From Cherax quadricarinatus (lineage: Eukaryota; Arthropoda; Malacostraca; Decapoda; Parastacidae): a stretch of 64,000 bases of DNA. A model generated the notes under the pieces. It made no database searches, had not been told where the DNA came from, and was given only the letters and a program-made list of their open reading frames with translations. Position numbers and translations under genes: made by a program. The stretch is from NCBI RefSeq assembly GCF_038502225.1, contig NC_091372.1:2815617-2879616 (forward strand). Reading direction: 5' to 3'. Shown in pieces: positions 39,915 through 49,970 of this stretch; positions within the stretch are counted from its first letter, which is position 1; each line of letters opens with the position of its first letter.

Positions 39915-40990
39915 CCCTTTGACTGTTTTCGACGTATAAATACGTCTTACGAGCCAATGTTTCTGACGTATATATACTAAATAATTCTAGCGGCTTCAGA
40001 TCAAACGGGAGAAAGCTGGTAGGCCCACATGTGAGAGAATGGGTCTGTATGGTCAGTGTGCACCACATAAAAAAAATCCTGCAGCACACATTGCGTAATG
40101 AGAAAAAAAAAACTCTGATCGTTTTTATGGAATAAAATGCCGAATTTGAGGTGTATTTTCGTGTAGTATTTATCGTTGTATTCGCGTTTTCATGGTCTTA
40201 GATGATAAAACGGAAAACATATTACAGAAATACAGATGATTTTCATTACTTTGATGATGAAAACGACCTTGAAACTGAGCTCAAAGTAGCGGAAATGTTC
40301 GATTTTTACCAATGTTCAGGAGTAAATAAATCACACCACACGTCCAATACACGTCAACTGGGGAGTCTAATATTCTTTCACTAGTGCACTGATATTATTT
40401 ATACCATTTTTACAATAATGCAGTAGTCTGCATAACAGTAAATTTTGTATTTTTTGTATGAATAAAAAATTAAAATAGAAAGCAATAATAATATAAGAGG
40501 GGCCTAGAGATGTGACTAATGAACAGAGCATATATTATTTTAGTGCCACGAATGTCTACCTTGTTTATTCTGGACCCTATTTTGAAATTGGCATCTTTTT
40601 TAGTTTGCGTGAAATTGGCCAAATTGCCAATTTCTGACCACCATATTGGATAGTCCATATTAGTAAATGGGAGGTTTCTTGTACTCAGCTGATAGATAAA
40701 ATGGAGTTCTAAAGAAATAGCTATGAGTTTGGTCAACTGGAACAATGGAATTGGCTGAAAATAAGGCTCAAATTCGGCGAAATCGCCGATACGCATATGT
40801 CGCCGAGACTGCTAACTTCGTGGGAGCATAATTCCATGAGTTTTTGACCAAATTTCGAACTTTTGGTGTCATTACCATCGGGAAAAGATTCTCTCTCATT
40901 TCATAAGAAAAAATAACTTTTTTTTTTTTTTTCAAAAATTGAGCGACATAGAATGACAGTTTCAGAAAGGGGCCTGAAACAGTCAAATGA
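39915..40990 (-). mobile_element. piggyBac-like MITE (1,076 bp)
   Basis: TTAA at 39911-39914 and 40991-40994. The ends are CCCTTTGACTGTTTTCG and ..CTGAAACAGTCAAATGA. Compared with the intact RTE-B sequence TTTAATAAATGTATG, removal of the MITE plus one TTAA restores RTE-B exactly, which proves the target duplication. No transposase. Confidence 0.92.
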
Positions 40991-42392
40991 TTAATAAATG
41001 TATGAAAGAGGGGAAGGTACCTAGGGATTGGCGGAGAGCATGTATAGTCCCTTTATATAAAGGGAAGGGGGACAAAAGAGATTGTAAAAATTATAGAGGA
41101 ATAAGTTTATTGAGTATAACAGGAAAAGTGTACAGTAGGGTTATTATTGAAAGAATTAGAGGTAAGACAGAATGTAGGATTGCAGATGAGCAAGGAGGTT
41201 TCAGAGTGGGTAGGGGATGTGTAGATCAAGTGTTTACATTGAAGCATATATGTGAACAGTATTTAGATAAAGGTAGGGAAGTTTTTATTGCATTTATGGA
41301 TTTAGAAAAGACATGTGATAGAGTGGATAGGGGAGCAATGTGGCAGATGTTGCAAGTAGTATATGGAATAGGTGGTAAGTTATTAAATGCTGTAAAGAGT
41401 TTTTATGAGGATAGTGAGGCTCAGGTTAGGGTGTGTAGAAGAGAGGGAGACTACTTCCCGGTAAAAGTAGGTCTTAGACAGGGATGTGTAATGTCATCAT
41501 GGTTGTTTAATATATTTATAGATGGGGTCGTAAAAGAAGTAAATGCTAGGGTGTTCTGGAGAGGGGTGGGATTAAATTATGGGAAATCAAATACAAAATG
41601 GGAATTTAGACAGTTACTTTTTGCTGATGATACTGTGCTTATGGGAGATTGTAAAGAAAACTTGCAAGGGTTAGTGGATGAGTTTGGGAATGTGTGTAAA
41701 GGTAGAAAGTTGAAAGTGAACATAGAAAAGAGTAAGGTGATGAGGGTATCAAATTATTTAGATAAAGAAAAATTGCATATCAAATTGGGAAGGAGGAGTA
41801 TGGAAGAAGTGAATGTTTTCAGACACTTGGGAGTTGATGTGTCGGCGGATGGATTTATGAAGGATGAGGTTAATCATTGAATTGATGAAGGAAAAAAGGT
41901 GAGTGGTGCGTTGAGGTATATGTGGAGTCAAAAAACGTTATCTATGGAGGCAAAGAAGGGAATGTATGAAAGTATAGTAGTACCAACACTCTTATATGGG
42001 TGTGAAGCTTGGGTTGTGAATGCAGCAGCGAGGAGGCGGTTGGAGGCAGTGGAGATGTCCTGTCTAAGGGCAATGTGTGGTGTAAATATTATGCAGAAAA
42101 TTCGGAGTGTGGAAATTAGGAGAAGGTGTGGAGTTAATAAAAGTATTAGTCAGAGGGCTGAAGAAGGGTTGTTGAGGTGGTTTGGTCATTTAGAGAGAAT
42201 GGATCAAAGTAGAATGACATGGAGAGCATTTAATTCTGTAGGAGAAGGAAGGCGGGGTCGGGGTCGTCCTTGAAAAGATTGGAAGGAAGGGGTAAGGGAG
42301 GTTTTGTGGGCGAGGGGCTTGGACTTCCAGCAGGTGTGCATGAGCGTGTTCGATAGGAGTGAATGGAGACGAATGGTATTTGGGACCTGACG
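40991..42392 (+). pseudogene. RTE-B RT and C-terminal region, broken
   Basis: Encodes CMKEGKVPRDWRRACIVPLY, EQGGFRVGRGC, FMDLEKTCDRVD (altered), LRQGCVMSSWLFNIFIDG, FADDTVLMGD. TGA replaces Arg after DEVNH near 41878; the rest (LLYGCEAWVVNAAARRRLEA, LLRWFGHLERM) is open to a TGA near 42271. Several motif residues are changed, so it is inactive. Confidence 0.85.
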
Positions 42393-42710
42393 ATCTGTTG
42401 GAGTGTGAGCAGGGTAATATTTAGTGAAGGGATTCAGGAACTGGTTATTTTAATATAGCCGGACTTGAGTCCTGGAAATGGGAAGTACAATGCCTGGGAT
42501 ATTAGCAGTTTGGTGGGATATGTTGTGTATCTTTATACGTATATGCTTCTAAGCTGTTGTGTTCTGAGCACCTCTGCAAAAACAGTGATTATGTGTGAGT
42601 GAGGTGAAAGTTTTGAATGGTGATGAAAGTATTTTCTTTTTGGGGATTTTCTTTCTCTTTGGGTCACCCTGCCTCGGTGGTAGACGGCCGACTTGTTGAA
42701 AAAAAAAAAA

Positions 42711-43129
42711 AAGTCTGTTGAGTATACCTGGTAAAGTGTATGGTAGAGTTATTATTGAAAGAATTAAGAGTAAGACGGAGAATAGGATAGCAGATGAACA
42801 AGGAGGCTTTAGGAAAGGTAGGGGGTGTGTGGGCCAGGTGTTTACAGTGAAACATGTAAGTGAACAGTATTTAGATAAGGCTAAAGAGGTTTTTGTGGCA
42901 TTTATGGATATGGAAAAGGCGTATGACAGGGTGGATAGGGGGGCAATGTGGCAGATGTTGCAGGTGTATGGTATAGGAGGTAGGTTACTGAAAACAGTGA
43001 AGAGTTTTTAAGAGGATAGTGAGGCTCAAGTTAGAGTATGTAGGATAGAGGGAGATTATTTCCCAGTAAAAGTAGGCCTTAGACAAGGATGTGTGATGTC
43101 ACCGTGGTTGTTTAATATATTTATAGATG
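42711..43129 (+). pseudogene. RTE-A RT palm fragment
   Basis: Continues RTE-A copy 4: SIPGKVYGRVIIERIK, EQGGFRKGRGC, FMDMEKAYDRVD, then TAA near 43009, then LRQGCVMSPWLFNIFID in the shifted reading. Cut at TTATAGATG by the next RTE-A copy. Confidence 0.83.
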
Positions 43130-46100
43130 CTTAAATGTGCGTGGATGTAGTGCGGATGACAAGAAACAGATGATTGCTGATGTTATGAATGAAAAGAAGT
43201 TGGATGTCCTGGCCCTAAGCGAAACAAAGCTGAAGGGGGTAGGAGAGTTTCAGTGGGGGGAAATAAATGGGATTAAATCTGGAGTATCTGAGAGAGTTAG
43301 AGCAAAGGAAGGGGTAGCAGTAATGTTAAATGATCAGTTATGGAAGGAGAAAAGAGAATATGAATGTGTAAATTCAAGAATTATGTGGATTAAAGTAAAG
43401 GTTGGATGCGAGAAGTGGGTCATAATAAGCGTGTATGCACCTGGAGAAGAGAGGAATGCAGAGGAGAGAGAGAGATTTTGGGAGATGTTAAGTGAATGTA
43501 TAGGAGCCTTTGAACCAAGTGAGAGAGTAATTGTGGTAGGGGACTTGAATGCTAAAGTAGGAGAAACTTTTAGAGAGGGTGTGGTAGGTAAGTTTGGGGT
43601 GCCAGGTGTAAATGATAATGGGAGCCCTTTGATTGAACTTTGTATAGAAAGGGGTTTAGTTATAGGTAATACATATTTTAAGAAAAAGAGGATAAATAAG
43701 TATACACGATATGATGTAGGGCGAAATGACAGTAGTTTGTTGGATTATGTATTGGTAGATAAAAGACTGTTGAGTAGACTTCAGGATGTACATGTTTATA
43801 GAGGGGCCACAGATATATCAGATCACTTTCTAGTTGTAGCTATACTGAGAGTAAAAGGTAGATGGGATACAAGGAGAATAGAAGCATCAGGGAAGAGAGA
43901 GGTGAAGGTTTATAAACTAAAAGAGGAGGCAGTTAGGGTAAGATATAAACAGCTATTGGAGGATAGATGGGCTAATGAGAGCATAGGCAATGGGGTCGAA
44001 GAGGTATGGGGTAGGTTTAAAAATGTAGTGTTAGAGTGTTCAGCAGAAGTTTGTGGTTACAGGAAAGTGGGTGCAGGAGGGAAGAGGAGCGATTGGTGGA
44101 ATGATGATGTAAAGAGAGTAGTAAGGGAGAAAAAGTTAGCATATGAGAAGTTTTTACAAAGTAGAAGTGATGCAAGGAGGGAAGAGTATATGGAGAAAAA
44201 GAGAGAAGTTAAGAGAGTGGTGAAGCAATGTAAAAAGAGAGCAAATGAGAGAGTGGGTGAGATGTTATCAACAAATTTTGTTGAAAATAAGAAAAAGTTT
44301 TGGAGTGAGATTAACAAGTTAAGAAAGCCTAGAGAACAAATGGATTTGTCAGTTAAAAATAGGAGAGGAGAGTTATTAAATGGAGAGTTAGAGGTATTGG
44401 GAAGATGGAAGGAATATTTTGAGGAATTGTTAAATGTTGATGAAGATAGGGAAGCTGTGATTTCGTGTATAGGGCAAGGAGGAATAACATCTTGTAGGAG
44501 TGAGGAAGAGCCAGTTGTGAGTGTGGGGGAAGTTCGTGAGGCAGTAGGTAAAATGAAAGGGGGTAAGGCAGCCGGGATTGATGGGATAAAGATAGAAATG
44601 TTAAAAGCAGGTGGGGATATAGTTTTGGAGTGGTTGGTGCAATTATTTAATAAATGTATGGAAGAGGGTAAGGTACCTAGGGATTGGCAGAGAGCATGCA
44701 TAGTTCCTTTGTATAAAGGCAAAGGGGATAAAAGAGAGTGCAAAAATTATAGGGGGATAAGTCTGTTGAGTGTACCTGGTAAAGTGTATGGTAGAGTTAT
44801 AATTGAAAGAATTAAGAGTAAGACGGAGAATAGGATAGCAGATGAACAAGGAGGCTTTAGGAAAGGTAGGGGGTGTGTGGACCAGGTGTTTACAGTGAAA
44901 CATATAAGTGAACAGTATTTAGATAAGGCTAAAGAGGTCTTTGTGGCATTTATGGATTTGGAAAAGGCGTATGACAGGGTGGATAGGGGGGCAATGTGGC
45001 AGATGTTGCAAGTGTATGGTGTAGGAGGTAGGTTACTGAAAGCAGTGAAGAGTTTTTACGAGGATAGTGAGGCTCAAGTTAGAGTATGTAGGAAAGAGGG
45101 AAATTTTTTCCCAGTAAAAGTAGGCCTTAGACAAGGATGTGTGATGTCACCGTGGTTGTTTAATATATTTATAGATGGGGTTGTAAGAGAAGTAAATGCG
45201 AGGGTTTTGGCAAGAGGCGTGGAGTTAAAAGATAAAGAATCACACACAAAGTGGGAGTTGTCACAGCTGCTCTTTGCTGATGACACTGTGCTCTTGGGAG
45301 ATTCTGAAGAGAAGTTGCAGAGATTGGTGGATGAATTTGGTAGGGTGTGCAAAAGAAGAAAATTAAAGGTGAATACAGGAAAGAGTAAGGTTATGAGGAT
45401 AACAAAAAGATTAGGTGATGAAAGATTGAATATCAGATTGGAGGGAGAGAGTATGGAGGAGGTGAACGTATTCAGATATTTGGGAGTGGACGTGTCAGCG
45501 GATGGGTCTATGAAAGATGAGGTGAATCATAGAATTGATGAGGGAAAAAGAGTGAGTGGTGCACTTAGGAGTCTGTGGAAACAAAGAACTTTGTCCTTGG
45601 AGGCAAAGAGGGGAATGTATGAGAGTATAGTTTTACCAACGCTCTTATATGGGTGTGAAGCGTGGGTGATGAATGTTGCAGCGAGGAGAAGGCTGGAGGC
45701 AGTGGAGATGTCATGTCTGAGGGCAATGTGTGGTGTGAATATAATGCAGAGAATTCGTAGTTTGGAAGTTAGGAGGAGGTGCGGGATTACCAAAACTGTT
45801 GTCCAGAGGGCTGAGGAAGGGTTGTTGAGGTGGTTCGGACATGTAGAGAGAATGGAGCGAAACAGAATGACTTCAAGAGTGTATCAGTCTGTAGTGGAAG
45901 GAAGGCGGGGTAGGGGTCGGCCTAGGAAGGGTTGGAGGGAGGGGGTAAAGGAGGTTTTGTGTGCGAGGGGCTTGGACTTCCAGCAGGCATGCGTGAGCGT
46001 GTTTGATAGGAGTGAATGGAGACAAATGGTTTTTAATACTTGACGTGCTGTTGGAGTGTGAGCAAAGTAACATTTATGAAGGGATTCAGGGAAACCGGCA

Positions 46101-46298
46101 GGCCGGACTTGAGTCCTGGAGATGGGAAGTACAGTGCCTGCACTCTGAAGGAGGGGTGTTAATGTTGCAGTTTAAAAACTGTAGTGTAAAGCACCCTTCT
46201 GGCAAGACAGTGATGGAGTGAATGATGGTGAAAGTTTTTCTTTTTCGGGCCACCCTGCCTTGGTGGGAATCGGCCGGTGTGATAATAAAAATAAAAAA
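43130..46298 (+). mobile_element. RTE-A copy 5, leaderless, inserted in RTE-A
   Basis: Target duplication AGATG at 43125-43129 and 46299-46303. It starts at CTTAAATGTGCGTGGATG, at the beginning of the endonuclease reading frame, so the entire leader is missing. It ends with the tail and ATAATAAAAATAAAAAA. Nearly identical to the copy at 2611-6196 over its full length. Confidence 0.93.
43137..46043 (+). CDS. RTE-A endonuclease-reverse transcriptase, intact (second copy)
   Basis: 968 residues, open. I see only three amino-acid differences from the 3036-5942 protein: Ile for Thr in VVATLRV, Ile for Val in GGDVVLEW, and Lys for Arg in SLWRQRT. All endonuclease and RT motifs (VVGDLNAK, SDHFLV, FMDLEKAYDRV, FADDTVLLGD) are intact. 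With the leader lost, expression would need an outside promoter. The start codon question is as in the other copy. Confidence 0.92.
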   Translation: MRGCSADDKKQMIADVMNEKKLDVLALSETKLKGVGEFQWGEINGIKSGVSERVRAKEGVAVMLNDQLWKEKREYECVNSRIMWIKVKVGCEKWVIISVYAPGEERNAEERERFWEMLSECIGAFEPSERVIVVGDLNAKVGETFREGVVGKFGVPGVNDNGSPLIELCIERGLVIGNTYFKKKRINKYTRYDVGRNDSSLLDYVLVDKRLLSRLQDVHVYRGATDISDHFLVVAILRVKGRWDTRRIEASGKREVKVYKLKEEAVRVRYKQLLEDRWANESIGNGVEEVWGRFKNVVLECSAEVCGYRKVGAGGKRSDWWNDDVKRVVREKKLAYEKFLQSRSDARREEYMEKKREVKRVVKQCKKRANERVGEMLSTNFVENKKKFWSEINKLRKPREQMDLSVKNRRGELLNGELEVLGRWKEYFEELLNVDEDREAVISCIGQGGITSCRSEEEPVVSVGEVREAVGKMKGGKAAGIDGIKIEMLKAGGDIVLEWLVQLFNKCMEEGKVPRDWQRACIVPLYKGKGDKRECKNYRGISLLSVPGKVYGRVIIERIKSKTENRIADEQGGFRKGRGCVDQVFTVKHISEQYLDKAKEVFVAFMDLEKAYDRVDRGAMWQMLQVYGVGGRLLKAVKSFYEDSEAQVRVCRKEGNFFPVKVGLRQGCVMSPWLFNIFIDGVVREVNARVLARGVELKDKESHTKWELSQLLFADDTVLLGDSEEKLQRLVDEFGRVCKRRKLKVNTGKSKVMRITKRLGDERLNIRLEGESMEEVNVFRYLGVDVSADGSMKDEVNHRIDEGKRVSGALRSLWKQRTLSLEAKRGMYESIVLPTLLYGCEAWVMNVAARRRLEAVEMSCLRAMCGVNIMQRIRSLEVRRRCGITKTVVQRAEEGLLRWFGHVERMERNRMTSRVYQSVVEGRRGRGRPRKGWREGVKEVLCARGLDFQQACVSVFDRSEWRQMVFNT

Positions 46299-47121
46299 AG
46301 ATGGGGTTGTAAGAGAAGTAAATGCAAGGGTCTTGGCAAGAGGCGTGGAGTTAAAAGATAAAGAATCACACATAAAGTGGGAGTTGTCACAGGTGCTCTA
46401 AGCTGATGACACTGTGCTCTTGGGAGATTCTGAAGAGAAGTTGCAGAGGTTGGTGGATGAATTTGGTAGGGTATGTAAAAGAAGAAAATTTAAATTGAAT
46501 ACAGGAAAGAGTAAGGTTATGAGGATAACAAAAAGATTAGGTGATGAAAGATTGGATATCAGATTGGAGGGAGAGAGTATGGAGGAGGTGAATGTATTCA
46601 GATATTTGGGAGTGGACGTGTCAGCGGATGGGTCTACGAAAGATGAGGTGAATCATAGAATTGATGAGGGGAAAAGTGTGAGCGGTGCACTTAGGAGTCT
46701 GTGGAGACAAAGAACTTCGTCCTTGGAGGCAAAGAGGGGAATGTATGAGAGTATAGTTTTACCAACACTCTTATATGGTTGTGAAGCATGGGTGATGAAT
46801 GTTGCAGCGAGGAGAAGGCTGGAGGCAGTGGAGATGTCATGTCTGAGGGCAATGTGTGGTGTGAATATAATGCAGAGAATTTATAGTTTGGAAGTTGGGA
46901 GAAGGTGTGGGATTGCCAAAACTGTTGTCCAGAGGGCTGAGGAAGGGTTGTTGAGGTGGTTCAGACGTGTAGAGAGAATGGAGCGAAACAGAATGACTTC
47001 AAGAGTGTATCAGTCTGTAGTGGAAGGAAGGCGGGGTAGGGGTTGGCCTAGGAAAGGTTGGAGGGAGGGGGTAAAGGAGGTTTTGTGTGCGAGGGCTTGG
47101 ACTTCCAGTGGGCATGCGTGA
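46299..47121 (+). pseudogene. RTE-A C-terminal fragment
   Basis: End of RTE-A copy 4. TAA replaces Phe in the FADD region (CTCTAAGCTGATGAC near 46396), so the RT catalytic block is destroyed. Then it is open through YLGVDVSADGS, LLYGCEAWVM and LLRWFRRVERM (altered from FGHVERM), with a one-base loss near 47094 that changes the end. Confidence 0.85.
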
Positions 47122-47424
47122 GCGTGTTTGATAGGAGTGAATGGAAACAAATGGTTTTTAATACTTGACGTGCTGCTGGAGCGTTTGCAAAGTAACATTT
47201 ATGAAGGGATTCAGGGAAACCGGCAGGCCGGACTTGAGTCCTGGAGATGCGAAGTACAGTGCCTGCACTCTGAAGGAGGGGGTGTTAATGTTGCAGTTTA
47301 AAAACTGCAGTGTAAAGCACCCTTCTGGCAAGACAGTGATGGAGTGAATGATGGTGAAAGTTTTTCTTTTTTGGGCCACCCTGCCTTGGTGGGAATTGGC
47401 CAGTGTGCTAATAAAATAAAACAA

Positions 47425-47782
47425 AATAAAAGAACATATGAAAGAAGGAACACTGCAACAGACCTACTGACCCATGCGGAGCAGGTCCATGTCCCCCCTC
47501 CCCGGATTAGCCCTATGACCCACCCAGTCTGGTCACCTCCACTCAAGGAAGGAGCACAGCACCAGACCCAGCAGCACAAGCTAGTCAGGTCCAACTCACA
47601 CCCACCGACACCCACTCATGTATTTATCTAACCTATTTTTAAAACTACACAACGTTTTAGCCTCAATAACTGTACTTGGGAGTTTGTTCCACTCATCTGC
47701 AACTCTCTTACCAAACCAGTGCTTTCCTATATCCTTCCTGAATCTGAATTTTTCCAAGTTGAAACCATTGCTGTGATTCCTC
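47425..47782 (-). mobile_element. CR1/L2-like LINE 3' fragment
   Basis: The minus strand encodes RFRKDIGKHWFGKRVADEWN and KLPSTVIEAKTLCSFKNRLD, the extreme C-terminus of a CR1-type RT, then a 3' UTR (GGTGGGTGTGAGTTGGACCT). A different family from LINE-D and LINE-E. Confidence 0.7.
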
Positions 47783-47907
47783 TTACAACACGCATGACTT
47801 ACGGAGAAAGAATTCTGTTCCACTTCCCCATGGAGATAAGCAAAAATGAACAAGAAGAACTAGTAAGGAAATAGAAGAAAACCCAAAGGGGTGTGTATAT
47901 ATGTATG
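47783..47907 (-). repeat. RTE/composite leader fragment
   Basis: The minus strand reads the leader blocks CCATGGGGAAGTGGAACAGA and CTCCGTAAGTCATGCGTG. A truncated composite or RTE copy. Confidence 0.75.
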
Positions 47908-48277
47908 TACAGTGGACCCTTGAGTTTTGTAAGCCTCGTGCTTCATAAATTTCGCCTTTCGACAACTTCTTTCATCAAAATATAGCCTCGCGGTTTGTAA
48001 TTTGCCTTGTTTCTTGTCGGTAGTATGGAACATGTCCTAGTGGCCTCCCAGCATCCACGGGCACACAAAGGCACCCCACACACCGTTCAGAGTTAGTGTG
48101 GCATTGTTGCTTGGCAAGTGACCATCACCCCATGCATTCATACAATTAATTTCATAATAATCCATTGTTTTTTGTGCTTGCAACTGCTAAATAAGCCACC
48201 ATGGGCCAAAAGAAAGCTCCTAGTGCCAACCCTTTGGTAAAGAAGGCGAGAAACATGATAGAATTCAAGATAGAACA

Positions 48278-48664
48278 CACCAGCCAGGGTACTTCCCCAC
48301 ACACACCAGCCAGGGTACTTCCCCCACACACACCAGCCAGGGTACTTCCCCCACACACACCAGACAGGGTACTTCCCCACACACACCAGCCAGGATACTT
48401 TCCCACACACACGATTTGATTTGAGTGGGACTTGTGCATGAGCGAATTAAATTATCAAAGCTTATTGCTTATTGCTTGGGGAGCATTGAAAATTGAGTTG
48501 GGCAAATTTTCTGTTAGTGGGATGGTTTGTGAAGGACCTGCCTAGTATGGGCCAACAGGTCTGCTGCAGTGTTCCTGCTTTCTTATGTTCTTGTGTACAC
48601 CAGCCAGGGTACTTCCCCACACACACCAGCCAGGGCACTTCCCCACACACAGCCAGGATACTTC

Positions 48665-48697
<33 letters not shown>
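48278..48697. repeat. 24-26-bp minisatellite (CACACCAGCCAGGGTACTTC) in two blocks
   Basis: Five or so units at 48278-48408 and about three at 48595-48690, followed by (CA)n at 48664-48697. The unit reads CACACCAGCCAGGGTACTTC plus a C/A-rich end. Confidence 0.88.
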
Positions 48698-48699
<2 letters not shown>

Positions 48700-48868
48700 T
48701 TTGATTTGAGTGGGACTTGAGCATGAGTGAATAGAATTATCAAAGCTTATTGCTTGGGGAGCATTGAAAATTGGGTTGGGCAAATTTTCTGTTAGTGGGA
48801 TGGTTTGCGAAGGACCTGCCTAGTATGGGCCAACAGGCCTACTGTAGTGTTCCTGCTTTCGTATGTTC
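48413..48868. repeat. 170-bp direct duplication
   Basis: 48413-48592 and 48698-48868 are close copies (GATTTGATTTGAGTGGGACT..., CTTATTGCTTGGGGAGCATT, GGCCAACAGG...CTGCTTTC). The end resembles the tail of a retroposon (ATGTTC). The duplication together with the minisatellite suggests one unit was copied. Confidence 0.85.
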
Positions 48869-49197
48869 ACCTGCTGAGGAAATTGCTTCAGAGGAGGAGA
48901 AAGAGAGAGAGAAGAAAGTGCCTTCTTTAAAGATTAAAGACATTTGTGCGAAGTGGAGTGAGGTGCAAACATTTGTGGAGGAACATCACCCTAACCCTCT
49001 CCCCCTCTCCCATCTTCCATACACCAACAAGAGTCTTCAATAAAGGTAAGTGTGATATTATTGTTTTATACTCAATTTCTCATTCTTTTCTGTATGTAAA
49101 TCTATATTTAATATATACAGAAAATTATTTTTGCTAATACTTTTGGGTGTTTGGAACGGATTAATTGGATTTACATTATTTCTTATGGGAAATGGTT

Positions 49198-49970
49198 TCA
49201 TCATACCTCTCCTCCCTCTGTAGATGCTCCTGGTGTCTACTCTATTTCTTGTTCCTCCTGTCCTCTGCAGTACTTTGGAGAAACTGGCCACTCTCTTTCT
49301 GACAGACTTAGGGAGCACAGTAGTAGTGTTAGGCTTGCCTACACCAATAATGCTCTTTTCTGTCATTTCAGAGATCACAGTCATCCTATTGACTGGTCTT
49401 CTGCTAAAACTGTCTACCCTACCTCCAACTTTCACAGTCGCCATCTGGTTGAATCCTCCCTTATACACAACTTTCCTTGTATGAATCTTAGTCCTGGCTT
49501 TGTTTCTGTAGATGCCTTCCTTTCCCATTACATTGTAAAATGCTCCAAACTTCAGAACACCCATGACTTAACATGGTTCTTTTTTCTTCTTCTCCCACTT
49601 CCCCTTTCCTCTTTCCTCTTTCTCCTTTGGATTTTCTTTCTTCTGCCTTGGGTATTTGTCCTTTATTATTCCTCCCCTCTGTGTTCTTGCTCGTACCCTC
49701 TGTGGGCTCCTAGCTCACTTGCAGTGCTCCTCTTTCTTAGTATTTGACTGACTCTACTACTATTACTACTACTACTACTGCCACCTCCATTATTACCTCT
49801 CTTATCCCGTCCATGACTGCTGGCCTATATATGCTTCCTCCTCCTCTCCTTTTCGTTAGTGTAATGGTCCAAGTCGGACCGAAATGTCGTCGTAAGCTCC
49901 TCTCTTCTATGTGTGGGTTATTTGTGTATTGTTCCAGTCACGGTATTATGCCTTTTTTTGTTACCTAGAT
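49198..49970 (+). mobile_element. Penelope-like element, 3' fragment
   Basis: Contains a GIY-YIG endonuclease region and downstream a pyrimidine-rich UTR, then AATGGTCCAAGTCGGACCG followed by AAATGTCGTCGTAAGC. This resembles the hammerhead-type terminal repeat known from Penelope-like elements. The RT is absent. It truncates the Tigger remnant on its left. Confidence 0.75.
49207..49570 (+). pseudogene. Penelope-like GIY-YIG endonuclease domain
   Basis: About 110 residues show GVYSISCSSCPLQYFGETGH (GIY-YIG motif as GVY...YFG), SLSDRLREH with the conserved Arg, NNALFCHFRDHSHPIDW and RHLVESSLIH with the conserved Glu, the pattern of the C-terminal nicking domain of Penelope-like retroelements. 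The upstream RT is missing, so the fragment cannot act alone. The Leu/Phe-rich frame following it is UTR. Confidence 0.8.

Larger units (their letters stand above)
39139..42710 (+). mobile_element. RTE-B copy 2, inserted in RTE-A and split by a MITE
   Basis: RTE-B sequence at 39139-39914 and 40991-42710, ending in GGTCACCCTGCCTCGGTGG and an A-run. The right flank begins AAGTCTGTTGAG, exactly where RTE-B copy 1 entered another RTE-A copy. At most a 3-base duplication (AAG) is certain. The 5' end is truncated in the linker region, a different point from copy 1. Confidence 0.88.
36964..47415 (+). mobile_element. RTE-A copy 4, broken by three retrotransposon insertions
   Basis: One 5'-truncated RTE-A copy can be followed through 36964-37620, 38335-39138, 42711-43129 and 46299-47415, in order and in one orientation. 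The interruptions are an inverted RTE-A 3' end, an RTE-B copy (itself split by a MITE) and a near full-length RTE-A copy. Its own frame has stops (TAA near 43009) and indels. Confidence 0.88.
47910..49197 (+). mobile_element. Tigger remnant with internal minisatellite
   Basis: Starts CAGTGGACCCTTGAGTTTTG after TA (47908-47909). The transposase start is at 48201 (MGQKKAPSANPLVKKARN) and a C-terminal piece at 48868-49016 (EEIASEEEKEREKK, IKDICAKW, VQTFVEEHHPNP). Everything between is replaced by repeats. The right end is lost at the Penelope-like fragment. Confidence 0.78.

Noticed and set aside
47298..47615. Cys/Trp-rich minus-strand protein
   Set aside because: Antisense/UTR translation across an RTE-A tail and a CR1-type 3' UTR; no conserved motif.
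48278..48690. Possible CRISPR array
   Set aside because: Units of about 25 bases follow each other directly with no unique spacers of constant length, and the genome is eukaryotic; it is a minisatellite.
49570..49747. Membrane protein (Leu/Phe-rich C-terminus after the GIY-YIG domain)
   Set aside because: It is the pyrimidine-rich UTR of the Penelope-like fragment read through; not part of the domain.
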